Below, in pieces: positions 1 through 9,330 of a DNA stretch of 62,894 nucleotides (the first letter of the stretch is position 1; every line of letters begins with the position of its first letter). This DNA comes from Triparma columacea (lineage: Eukaryota; Sar; Bolidophyceae; Parmales; Triparmaceae), in assembly GCA_030267965.1 (NCBI GenBank), contig BRYA01000269.1, positions 1-62,894 on the forward strand, read 5' to 3'. The notes under the pieces are model-generated. The model did no database searches. It was given only the letters and a program-made list of their open reading frames with translations, and was not told where the DNA came from. The position numbers and the translations under genes are program-made.

Positions 1-2439
1 TGTGTAAGCAGACACTGCATCATCCTTGCTCTTCTTCTTCTCTCTCTTCTCAACCCTCTGCATTAGTTCCTCGCCAAAAAACTTTCCATCCTTCTCTTCT
101 GCTTCTTCACTACAAAGAAGGTTGGAAAAATAGATTGCAGCTTTGTTCCCTGCCTCAAGGTGCCTCTTTAAGCAAGTTTCCACCATACTCTTGCTACCCC
201 CTTGTTCAACCTGAGTCATAAGCTCAATCTTGGTCTTCTTATCTCCAAGTTTGGAGAATCTCCAAGTGGCAGTCACAAGTGGTGCTGCTGATGTTGTAGG
301 ATTGCAGGTAATCACCAGTGTCGTGTTATCTACCCTGAACACGCTCATCCTCGAAAAGTACTCCAACTCTAGCTTCCCAAAGCCTTTCTCTGTTGTTGTT
401 AGCTCCATTTCAAAGTCTTGCCTCTTTATGACTGTTCTCACAATATCCCACCCCTTCATTGCAAGACTTTCAACATGCCAGAAAAATGCTGCAACTTCCT
501 TGTGAGATGCTCTTGCAGTTATTGAAGTCTTCCCCCACCCCATTCCCTTCTCTGCCTTAATCATTGTCGTTCCAGACAACCCACTACTGATCTCTTGAGC
601 TCCGTCAATCTCGTCAAAATGATTTTCAATCCCTGGTGCTCTGTCAATTGCAATCTCCTCAAGCTTTGCAATGATCTGCTGTCTCTTGAAGGCGTCAATC
701 TCTTTGCTCCTGTCAAACTTGTTTCTGATGTGAATCATATTAGAAGCAAACTTGTGAGCTTGTCTGTTCATAACAAATTTTGGGACACTTCCTCCAATAT
801 TGACTGCAGGTACCATTACTGCTCTTGTCTGAGGGATCCATCCAACCTTTTCTAGTTCTTCAAACAGCCAAACCGCCTTTGAAGAGCCTAAAACATTTCC
901 TTGCTTGAGTGGGAACTCCTTGTTTAGTTCTGCAGTGTCCTCGTATACGACCCAGCATCTTTCTTTTATTCCTTCCTCTTTTTTCCAGACACAGCTTGTC
1001 TTATATTCTCTGTTTGAGAATCCAGGAATGCCCAGATTTCTCTCGCTCAAATAGAGTTGTGAGTGGTTGTTTAGCTTTTTAATCTCCTGCTTCACAACTC
1101 TCTTGTTTTTCAACCCAGCTAGCTTCTCCCTCGAGTCCTTGGTGAATTCAAATGCTACGCACTCTTCAAGAGAAGCGTCTATAACTGCCTCAACCACACC
1201 TGAAACAAGACTCTGGCCATCAACATGTCCTGTCCTTATCTTGACCCTCTCATCAGGATCAGGACTCTTCAAATCATCAAAGTTCTTTTCCACCTTGCAC
1301 TTTTCATAGAACTCTTTCCCCCTCATAATTGCTGCCTCCTCCTCCTCTGTGTAATCTTGAGGTTCATTCTTGATGATATTTGCAAGGTATTCAAGCACAG
1401 CCCTATCAATCTTGTCGTCGCTCTGGTGAAACTTCTTCCGCAATTCAATCATGTTGCTTGCATACCCAGTTGACAAGCGTTTCATGACAAAACTTGGCAC
1501 AGAGCTCCTAATGTCTACCCTTACAGCAAATGTGACTCTAGTCTGGGGAACGCCACCAGTGGTTGTGAGTGCCTCAAACAACCAGGTAGTTGTTGCCGAT
1601 GCAAGCACAGTTCCAGATTTAAAGCTAGTTCTGGCTGATGCACGCTGGGTTCCTGAGCTCAAAGGAAAGTCTATGTTTAGCAGGTCGGTATCCTTGTACA
1701 CTGTCCAACACTTCTGCCCTCCCTCCTCTATCAGCCAACATCCAATTTGCCTCCACTCCCTATCAGAGAATCCTGGTACCCCGAGATTCCTCCTGTTTAA
1801 ATACAGCTGTGAGTGGCTGTTCAGCTTCTTCGTTTCTATGGCCTTGTACTTTTTCCCAAGTTTGGCCAGCCTCTGCCTCGAATCCTTGATGAACTCATAT
1901 GCCACACACTCTGCAAGTGAAGCATCAACGACAGCCTCACACACACCAAGGTTAACGCTTTCACCATCAAGGTGCCCAATTTTCAACTTGACCTTTTGGT
2001 CTCGGGTCTTCACATTCTTGAATTTCTTGCCTGCATTGCACTTTGTGTAGAACTCCTTGCCGTCCCTCATAACTCCCTCCTCCTCCTCGGTGTAATCCTG
2101 AGGCTCATTCCTGATGATGTCGACAAGAGCCTCCAGCGCAGCTTGGTCTATCTTCTCCTCAGTCTGTCTGGTGTCGCCGTCACCGACGGGCGGCAGTCCA
2201 CTCTTCTCGACTTTTTCATCAACAAGATTTTCGGCGTTTTCGAGCTCGTCGGGGGGATCATAGACGCGAGTAACGCGCCCCTTCTCCATGTCATTGTCAT
2301 TGATCAACTCAATAATATTGTCAGGAGCACCAACAATCTCCTCGGTTACTTCGCTCTCAACGTCGAAATTTTCTTCTTGGTCAGTGGGGCCCCTCTCGTT
2401 GTCGTTTATGGCAATGACTTGCTCGTCCTTCTGCTTCAT
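1..2439 (-). CDS. Multi-START-domain protein, 3' end cut by the window edge
   Basis: One uninterrupted minus-strand frame of 813 codons runs from an ATG at 2439 to base 1 and continues outside the window. After an acidic N-terminus of about 95 residues come two closely similar modules, starting near residues 96 and 343, each about 245 residues. Both share a short helix motif with NEPQDYTEEE, a VDAS-EC-A-EF segment, a LN-HSQLYL strand, and a VPQTR...VPKFVMNR end. A third, more divergent module starts near residue 625 (GWGKTSITARAS..). This pattern resembles START (StAR-related lipid-transfer) domains arranged in series, a layout I associate with large stramenopile proteins. START domains bind sterols, phospholipids or other hydrophobic ligands; the ligand here is unknown. 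No signal peptide is seen. The missing C-terminus could carry a kinase or other effector domain. Domain type likely, exact function unknown. Confidence 0.72.
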   Translation of the reverse strand, partial: MKQKDEQVIAINDNERGPTDQEENFDVESEVTEEIVGAPDNIIELINDNDMEKGRVTRVYDPPDELENAENLVDEKVEKSGLPPVGDGDTRQTEEKIDQAALEALVDIIRNEPQDYTEEEEGVMRDGKEFYTKCNAGKKFKNVKTRDQKVKLKIGHLDGESVNLGVCEAVVDASLAECVAYEFIKDSRQRLAKLGKKYKAIETKKLNSHSQLYLNRRNLGVPGFSDREWRQIGCWLIEEGGQKCWTVYKDTDLLNIDFPLSSGTQRASARTSFKSGTVLASATTTWLFEALTTTGGVPQTRVTFAVRVDIRSSVPSFVMKRLSTGYASNMIELRKKFHQSDDKIDRAVLEYLANIIKNEPQDYTEEEEAAIMRGKEFYEKCKVEKNFDDLKSPDPDERVKIRTGHVDGQSLVSGVVEAVIDASLEECVAFEFTKDSREKLAGLKNKRVVKQEIKKLNNHSQLYLSERNLGIPGFSNREYKTSCVWKKEEGIKERCWVVYEDTAELNKEFPLKQGNVLGSSKAVWLFEELEKVGWIPQTRAVMVPAVNIGGSVPKFVMNRQAHKFASNMIHIRNKFDRSKEIDAFKRQQIIAKLEEIAIDRAPGIENHFDEIDGAQEISSGLSGTTMIKAEKGMGWGKTSITARASHKEVAAFFWHVESLAMKGWDIVRTVIKRQDFEMELTTTEKGFGKLELEYFSRMSVFRVDNTTLVITCNPTTSAAPLVTATWRFSKLGDKKTKIELMTQVEQGGSKSMVETCLKRHLEAGNKAAIYFSNLLCSEEAEEKDGKFFGEELMQRVEKREKKKSKDDAVSAYT

Positions 2440-3205
2440 GCTCAAGAGGGGGGGGAAGGCTGAAAGGTGGTAGGGAAGTTTGGGGATAAGTGAGATGTTT
2501 TTTGAAACGGTATTGGTTGTGGCGAGATGATGAGGGGCAATAACAGTTGTCGCTAGTTAATATACGGCGATTGACTCCAGTGCAGTCAACCAACCCCACT
2601 GTCCTGGTCGAGGCACCAAGGCGGATTTGAGCTGAGCGTGTATTTTTACGTTGCAGTCGTTTCTTCCACTATTTACGTCTCGTACCACCCGAGCTTGGGT
2701 CTCCATGCACATTCTTACCTTCAACGAAGCTTTTGCAGGGGCTAATTCTTGGGGTTTACTTTGGCTGAGGACGGGAAGGGGAAAGGGGGGGAGGTGGTGA
2801 GGGATGAAGGGTGATATATTCGTCCAAATATCTCAGTAAATCCGTGCGTAGGGTACTGTTAGCCCGGGAGTGTAGCTAAAATCTCCGTCGGACATCTCAT
2901 GAAGATGAATAATCCATGGAACCTCAACCAACTGGTCGGAGGTGGCGCCCTTGTGCCCTTGTGATCTTTCTATTCACAGCCGAATATGTGTCTCTTTTGC
3001 ATTAAACACGCCAATCAATAGACTGTGGTCACTCCCCGTACGTCCTCACCTTAAGTTTTCGCTTTGCTTGGTTATTTTTCAAAGTTGAAAAATTTGGTTA
3101 AAAGGTTGATGCATTTACTAAACTCCCAGGGCCGTCCCGATGCCCATCCTCATTCCGTACGCATCACTTAAGGGTTAACGAATTGCAGGAATTTCAAGGT
3201 AACCT
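2440..3205. other. Intergenic region
   Basis: I see no convincing coding sequence here. The first few hundred bases must contain the promoter of the minus-strand START gene, whose 5' end is at 2439. Short open frames across 2381-2599 are low-complexity shadows of that gene's upstream side. Confidence 0.5.
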
Positions 3206-4501
3206 TTACTCCTTTACTTCCTCACATCCCCATTTCCCTCCCTCAACATGTTCCGCAATCCTCTCAACATTTCTGAAGTTCCCCTCCATCGCCTCGCACC
3301 ACGCTTGGAATCTTCTTGGAATACCCTTCCTCCCATCTCCCTCCCCGTCTTCTCCCCCGACCCCTCTCCGTCGTCCCATTTCCTTGTAATGTTCCGCCCA
3401 TTCCTTAACTGTCCCCCCCCCCTCCAGCACCTTCCTATATCTAACGACTCCACCCCCCCTCCCCTTCTTAACGTCTATTACCCCCCTCTTAAGGAAACCA
3501 TCCCTAGCCTCCTCGATGCTCCCTCCCCCCTCTTCCCACACCTTGAGGAGGGCAAGCATAACGTCACCCCTCCCCTTGCAGGCGACGTGGTGCCAGACGG
3601 TGAAACCGCCGGAGTCCGTTAAGGAGACCCAAGGGAGGGGGGAGGAGGAGGAGGAGGACGTGCACTTCAAACCAGAGGAGGGGGTGGTAAGGTACTTGAA
3701 GATCTTGGGGATATTGGGGGTGGGGGTTGAGGGGGGGAAGTGGTTGTTGTGTGAGGGTTTTTATGTTCTTTTTTCATACGTTCCTTCTTCCTCTCTCTCT
3801 CTCCCCCCCCCCCGCTGCCCCTCTCCTCCACTTTTCCTCACCTTAAACCATACATCAATTTGGTTCCCTCTACCTTCCGGCGGACATCTTGCAGCGGCAA
3901 TCATGAACAGGGTCGATCCCCCGAAAACCCTGCTCCTATACCCAAGGTCGACCCCCGCCCTGAAGCCCGGGTGTCCCTCGTACAGCCTGCCTAGAGACTC
4001 TACGAGTCCCTTGACCTCCGCGAACGTGGAGGGGGTAAGGACACGGGGGGGGGAGAGTGCTGAGTTCACAGCTGCCAAGGTTTCCTCCAATGCTAAGTAG
4101 TACCCCGTGACGGACTTTAGGTAAGCCACCACAGCAGGCTGGGCCTTCAGGCGCTTGCTCCTCCTGCTCGTACCAGACATGTTGGGGGGAGGGAGAGGGA
4201 GGAGGGGACTGAAGACTTGGTCCTGGAGGACTACGTTGCGGCCCCAGGAACCACAGGAGGGGGGGGGGAATGTACGGTAGGTCACGAGACGGGAGGTCTG
4301 GGTAGAAACACCGCGTGAGAGAGATGTTAGGAGAGAGTAGACTTGAAGGGGAGGGAGGTAGCTCAGGATTATTCCAATTAGGGTCGGTGGGAGGAGAAGG
4401 AAGGGGTGGGTTTGAGGGGGAGGTATTGGTGGGGTAAGAGATGTTGATTGTGTGCTAGGTGTTGGTGGTATTGATTGTGCAGTCGGCAAATGATCCTCCA
4501 T
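3206..4501 (-). CDS. F-box-like / ankyrin-like protein, two exons
   Basis: Exon 1 is 4501-3842, ending ..IDVWFK at a GTGAGG donor; exon 2 is 3703-3206. Joined they give 385 residues in frame. After a Pro/Ser/Thr-rich start, residues about 37-70 (LPPTLIGIILSYLPPLQVYS) look like a divergent F-box, which would dock a SCF ubiquitin ligase. The C-terminal half reads like degenerate ankyrin repeats (STLFMIAAAR before the intron, GFTVWHHVACKG and DVMLALLKVW after it). F-box plus ankyrin is a known substrate-receptor layout. The terminus beyond residue 330 is low-complexity and may hide another intron. Alternative: an ankyrin protein without true F-box function. Both assignments rest on pattern only. 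Confidence 0.5.
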
Positions 4502-5654
4502 TTAGTTTTAAATGTCCTCGAACTGAAAGAGATTCGGAGCTGGAGCCGGAGCAGGAGCTGAAGCGGCAGTGGATGGAGAGGAAGGAACGAAGGAAGGAGG
4601 CCGCGACTTTTTGAGCCCAGGAGCCTGGAGCTCCACCCGAGAAGTAGGAGGTGGGGGAAGAAAAGAGGATTGTGGGTGGGAATTGAGGGTGGGGGGGGGG
4701 CTCTGACGAAAGTTGAAATTAGACTCGGGACGACTTGTCGTTGCACGGGACACAAAACGAGGGTCGATGGAGAGGGAGCTGCCGAGAGTTTTCTTGGCAT
4801 CAAAAAAGGTCCCACAAAATAAAGCATGAATTTCGGAGTGTAAGCATCTCCTCGTATCTCCTTTATTACGGTGTAATATTCTGTACATCATATATGCATA
4901 TATATCCACATAAATCCACATATTATGCCCACAGTAAAGATATATGACTTAGTCCATCAGCACCGTCGATTTCTATTGTCTGTGATATAGCTGTTATATA
5001 CCTACAATACGTACAATACGTACAATGCGTACAATATATCACAATACAACTACTTATACAACAATTCTCAACAAAATACGTCAAGAAGAAGGGGAATGAG
5101 AGGAGGTAGGGACAAAGAGGAGAAAAGGAAAAGAGGAAAGGAGGAGAAGGGAAACCCCACCACCACCACCAACAACAACAACAACGACAACGACACAACC
5201 ACAAACACAAATACAAAGACAACAACGACGACGACAACAACATATACACGTACATTGGGAAAAAGTAAAAGCAAGGAAGAGACCATGTCAAAAACACGCC
5301 GTTTACCCGTCGGAGGCGTTTGAAATCCGCCATAATGACGATGACTAGACCACGAGCTTTTACGCCCACATACACACACGCACACACACACACACACACA
5401 CACAACACGTCAATCCAGTTCAAAGCCTGACGATGACGACAAGCAATGTTATACTACTGACTTGTTCCATGAACGATAAAACACATTGTCATACAGTCTT
5501 CAAAGTTCTCCGAGTCAAGCAAGCGAACAAGGAAATGACGTGGATAGGAACTGCACCACCAGCCCCTTAATATAATACACCACACACACACACCAACCCC
5601 ATGCCCCCCCCCCACACACACTCACCCTTCCCTCCCTACCCAATCCCTCAGAAA
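4502..5654. other. Intergenic region with simple repeats
   Basis: No believable gene. It holds a run of near-identical 9-base units of the ACAATACGT type at about 5000-5035, a purine-rich then CAACAA-rich stretch (5095-5245), and a CA microsatellite at about 5368-5405. Open frames here translate to homopolymeric Cys-Val, Thr or Arg runs and follow from the repeats. The promoter of the PPTase gene at 5655 must lie at the right end. Confidence 0.5.
5368..5405. repeat. (CA)n microsatellite
   Basis: A nearly pure CA dinucleotide run, read directly from the sequence. Similar CA/GT tracts occur at 8461-8480 and inside the intron near 37122-37150. Confidence 0.9.
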
Positions 5655-6680
5655 ATGTCTTCCTTCTCCCCTCCTCCCTTAACCCTCCACCTCACGGACA
5701 CGTCCACCCTCCCTACCCTCCCTACCCTTCCCTCTATCCATCGCTACCTCTCCCACCCCTGCTGTCCCCTCCCCCCTCCCCTAGTATCCAAGGTCCTAAA
5801 GTACCGTCGCTTAAACGACCAGCATCTCTCCCTCCTTTCCTCCTTCCTTAAACTCAGATGCCTACCCATCCAAGACCTGAGGGAACTGGCGGTAGAGGTT
5901 GGGGGTACGAAACCTACGATATACCCCAACCCAACAGGCTCAAATTTCAACGTCTCTCACCACGATGGAATAGCTGTACTCATTAAATCCCTACCAAATC
6001 CCCCCCCCCCCTCACCAGACGCTGCCGAACGAGGAGCTGCACCGGATGTTGGTGTGGACGTTGTGAACGTATGGAGGTTCCCGTATGTTGAGTACCTAGA
6101 ATCAGGCTATGAGGTTAAAAAGGGGGAACACGATGTGGGGGCGAGGGAGTATGTAGGACTTTTTGGTAAACTTGTTAACACTAACACTATGAAGGTGCTT
6201 ATGGGGGACTGGGAGATGGAGGCGGAACCTGAAAGGTCGGGTGGAGCTGAGAAAGGGTCGGTCTCAACAATTGGGAGGGCAAAGGCGGAAGAGGAGTGGA
6301 TACGGATAAGGGCGTTCAACGTACTCTGGGGGATTTCCGAAAGCGTGGTGAAGAACACGGGGACGGGGCTGGACGAGGACGTTATGAGGGGCATCGAGGT
6401 TAATTATGTTAGGGGGGGGGAATGGGAGAGGGGGGGAGGGGGGAGGGGGGAGGGAGTGAAGAGGGGGGGAATATGGAAGGCCATGACTGAAGAGGAGTTT
6501 GGGGTATCGGTTAAATTTGAAGAGGCGGTGGGGATAAATAGAGGGGAGGTTGAATTCAGGTTCGTGTGGTTGGGGGGGGGGGCACTTGCGGTATGCTGCT
6601 GGAGGGGGGGAGGGGAAGGACAGGATTTAGAGATTACTTGGGAGGAGGGATGGGGAAAGGATATGGGAACAAACGAATGA
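5655..6680 (+). CDS. 4'-phosphopantetheinyl transferase (Sfp/Lys5 type)
   Basis: Single-exon frame of 341 residues from ATG 5655. An earlier in-frame ATG at 5601 lies in a C-rich leader and adds a low-complexity extension, so I prefer 5655. Family signatures appear in order: SNFNVSHHDG near residues 96-105, GVDVV near 133-137 (Mg2+-binding Asp), and a helix like the W-x-x-KES-x-x-K motif, here WGISESVVKNTGTG. In that last motif the usual Lys before Glu is Ser. The enzyme moves 4'-phosphopantetheine from CoA to a Ser on carrier proteins of fatty-acid, polyketide or lysine pathways. The C-terminus has Gly-rich low-complexity inserts. The last about 20 codons were copied to 9176-9241 by the segmental duplication. 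Family assignment is good; the carrier-protein target is unknown. Confidence 0.75.
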   Translation: MSSFSPPPLTLHLTDTSTLPTLPTLPSIHRYLSHPCCPLPPPLVSKVLKYRRLNDQHLSLLSSFLKLRCLPIQDLRELAVEVGGTKPTIYPNPTGSNFNVSHHDGIAVLIKSLPNPPPPSPDAAERGAAPDVGVDVVNVWRFPYVEYLESGYEVKKGEHDVGAREYVGLFGKLVNTNTMKVLMGDWEMEAEPERSGGAEKGSVSTIGRAKAEEEWIRIRAFNVLWGISESVVKNTGTGLDEDVMRGIEVNYVRGGEWERGGGGRGEGVKRGGIWKAMTEEEFGVSVKFEEAVGINRGEVEFRFVWLGGGALAVCCWRGGGEGQDLEITWEEGWGKDMGTNE

Positions 6681-8272
6681 GAGGGGAGGGCGAAACGAAG
6701 GCGGGGGGGTGGTAGTTTATATATTTACTTGTGTTTTGTAAGGAAACCAATAGTTTAAAAAACACTAAGTCCCCCACCCGTGCATGACGTCTACCGCCAT
6801 GGGTCCAATCCACCTGCTCTTAGCGTTCCTCACCACCTCCCTCCACCTCTCTCTAGCCTCCTCCTCCCCCCTCCCAAGCATAAGTCTCCTAACAACCCCA
6901 GCCAATACCCTCCTCCTCCTCCCCACATCCTCCCCATACAAATACTCCCCCGCAACCGCAAGGAAGCATAACAACGACCTCCACTCCAACCTCAACCCTT
7001 GGTACATTTCCTCCCCCCCCCTTTCCCACCCGTCCCCTAATCCCGGGTCCGCGATTCCTAGGACCCTTAACTCCTCGTAGAACTTAGGGTCCGAGCAGAA
7101 GAGGAATTCAAAGTCCACGTTCCTGACCCAACCTAGAGGCGTTAATAAAACGTTCCAGAGATGACGGTCACCGAGACCTAGGACGTAGGAGGTTACGGCG
7201 TAGAAGGAGAGGGAGCGACGGTAGTTTTGAACTACGGTAGGGGGGAGGGAGAAGGGGGAACCTGGGGAACGGTTGAAACTTTGGAGGTAGCTTTTATTGA
7301 GGGGGAGAATGCGTAAGGAGGGAGGGGGTGAGGGGGCTTGTTTAGTGATTGCGTTGTTGAAAGTTGCGTGCCGTTCAACGACACCCTCACCTTAGTACTC
7401 CCCCCCCTTCCCCGTTTCTAATTTCCCCCATTTCTTTCCCTCCCTCCCACCATTTCCCCCACCCGTCTTGAAACTCACCCTCCCCACCCCCCAACCCTAA
7501 ATAATCCTCACCCAATAACCTACCGCATAAACCTACGAATCCATTACCAACGTTCTCCTCCTTACTCCAACCACCCTTTACAGCATAGCCACGAGAGAGG
7601 CCGGAGGAGGAGGGGGAGGTTAGGTAGACCTTGTATACTGAACCGAGACCCCTGGACTTTACGACGTGGGAACGGGAAGGATGAAGGGTGAAGGGGGGTT
7701 GGGTATCTTTTTTGAGGAGAAGAGAAACAACAAGAAGGTTAGGAAACTGTGGTAGTGGCTGCTCCCGCCTGGTACAGCACGGCTGCCTGCCTGTCTCCTC
7801 CTCCCCCCCCCCTCTCTACTTACTTGTTTTTCTCTCCATCTTGACGTGGAAACTCTTAATTCTCCTCCTCAATTCCTCCGTACTTTCAGCTCCTCTAATC
7901 GCCTTCATAGCCCCCCTCCTCCATTCCTTATCCCCCTCCACGTACCCCCCCAATACCCTTGATACTCGGGGGATGTCTAGAGCGAAAGAGTAATACCATT
8001 TTACTGATGATAGGTTGAAGACTTCACGATGACTTTGAGATGGAGATGGGGGGGTGTTGGTCGAATCGGTGTCAGCAGTGTTGCTCATCGCAGTTGTATG
8101 TATTGTGCTAGCTATAGCATGGTGTATTGTGTGTATTGATAGGTCCCTTAACTGAAGAGAAATTAATGAAGTTATTGGATGTAATGATATTAAACTTTGT
8201 GCCATTGAATTTGACATTCTATTCCACTCTCTATCGTTACCTGGTAAGGCTTTGTAGTGGGTGAGCAGAGAG
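6614..8272. repeat. Segmental duplication, copy 1 (parental)
   Basis: About 1.66 kb that recurs at 9176-10828 in the same orientation, about 2.56 kb away. The copies differ by scattered substitutions and small indels. Copy 1 is judged ancestral because it contains the complete PPTase 3' end in its native gene, whereas the second copy starts abruptly inside that coding sequence. Confidence 0.9.
6765..8217 (-). CDS. Minimal PI3-kinase-like lipid kinase (copy 1)
   Basis: Three exons, 8217-7824, 7706-7479 and 7390-6765, join in frame to 415 residues. Donors are GTAAGT and GTGAGT. The N-lobe reads RGLGSVYKVYL then GYAVKGGW, where the Lys could be the ATP-binding Lys. The catalytic loop is LGLGDRHLWN (Asp282, Asn287) and the metal-binding motif is VDFEF (Asp300), where class III PI3-kinases have DFG-like DFGY. 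The C-terminus (GPMAVDVMHGWG) resembles the terminal helix of Vps34. No C2 or helical domain is present, so this is only a kinase domain plus about 100 upstream residues. Known relatives phosphorylate phosphatidylinositol at position 3; activity here is unproven. The start could lie upstream, since the frame is open to 8397. The identification comes from the joined exons; no single exon shows it well. Confidence 0.62.
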
Positions 8273-8555
8273 GGATAATGAGGATTGTGGAGACGATGAA
8301 GAGGAGGAGATGGAGGAGGAGATAGAGGAGGAGGAGGAGAGAGGAGGAGAGAGAGGAGGCATAACCCTAACCCTCTCTTCTCTCTCCCTCGTAACACACC
8401 TTGGAGGCTAGCTCTTTGTAAATGGCTCTAAACTCCTTGAATTTTACATATTTGAGTAGCTATGTGTGTGTGTGTGTGCGTAGTGTGTCTAAAAGGTGGT
8501 ATTTGGACGTATTAATGGAGAAAATGGAGAAAAAGTGGACATAAAAAATCGAGAT

Positions 8556-9023
8556 TTTCACCGAGCCAGCCGAATCAGCCGAGCCAGTTTCAAAAGAGAG
8601 TGAGGAGGGAGAGGAGGGAGAGGAGGGAGGAACAACAGCAACAACAACAACGAAGAAGAGAAGAAGAACAGGGACAGGGATTAAACAGGGAGGGGAAATG
8701 GGAAGGGGACAGAGCAAGGAACCAAACCAAGAGGGAACAGAGACAGAGCCACAGAGAACAAAGCATAATAATGTTTTGTATTATGTATGTAGTATGTATG
8801 TAGGACGACTGGAAGGAGGAGTACATACATACTACATACATAATACAAAACATACCCCATTCAGTTACTGTATTATGGCTCTGTCTCGTTGGCTCTGTCT
8901 CGTCCCTGTTCCCCTCCCTTTCCCCTCTGTTATTCCCTTCCCCTCCTTTCCCCTCCTTTCTGTTTCTGTTTCTGTTTCTGTTTCTTCCCGTCCCCCTTCC
9001 CTTCCCTGTCTGGCTCGGTGAAA
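8556..9023. mobile_element. Foldback / MITE-like element
   Basis: A 14-base inverted terminal match, TTTCACCGAGCCAG at 8556-8569 and its reverse complement at 9010-9023, encloses about 470 bp. Inside, purine-rich sequence on the left (GAGG/GGGAACAGAGACAGAGCC) is mirrored by pyrimidine-rich sequence on the right (GGCTCTGTCTC..CCCTGTTCCCC). The centre is a perfect inverted repeat. No transposase is encoded, so if mobile it would be non-autonomous. It lies exactly between the two copies of the segmental duplication. Target-site duplications could not be established by eye. Confidence 0.62.
8771..8853. repeat. Perfect 32-nt inverted repeat with 19-nt loop
   Basis: The arms are 8771-8802 and 8822-8853, exact reverse complements built from ATGTATGTAGTATGT-like sequence; the loop is 8803-8821. 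It would form a long stable hairpin. It is the core of the foldback element. Confidence 0.95.
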
Positions 9024-9175
9024 TTCGGGTTCGGTGGTTCGGTGAGATTCGGGTTCGGGTTCGGGTTAGAAATGCTCATAACTCTTTACAACGCGCGTAT
9101 TTTTAAGATCCGAAGGTACCGTTAGAACCCCGCTGTCAAGGGCTTCATTTTAATCTAAGTTAGAGCGCTGGGAAT

Positions 9176-9241
9176 GGAAGGACAGGATTTAGAGATTACT
9201 TGGGAGGAGGGATGGGGAAAGGATATGGGAACAAACGAATG
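9176..9241 (+). pseudogene. PPTase C-terminal fragment
   Basis: About 21 codons ending in KDMGTNE and stop, matching the end of the gene at 5655-6680 almost exactly. There is no start and no upstream domain, so it is a truncation made by the duplication breakpoint. Confidence 0.85.
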
Positions 9242-9330
9242 AGAGGGGAGAGCTAAACGAAGGCGGGGTGGATGGTAGTTTTTATATATTTACTTGTGTT
9301 TTGGAAGGAAACCAATAGTTTAAAAAACAA

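Noticed and set aside
4923..5423. Cys-rich minus-strand frame with CVCVCV runs
   Set aside because: Produced by the CA microsatellite and other simple repeats; no real protein features.
8357..8372. CCCTAACCCT words suggesting an internal telomere repeat
   Set aside because: Only two units and no array; the CTAAC word is also common here as a branch-point motif.
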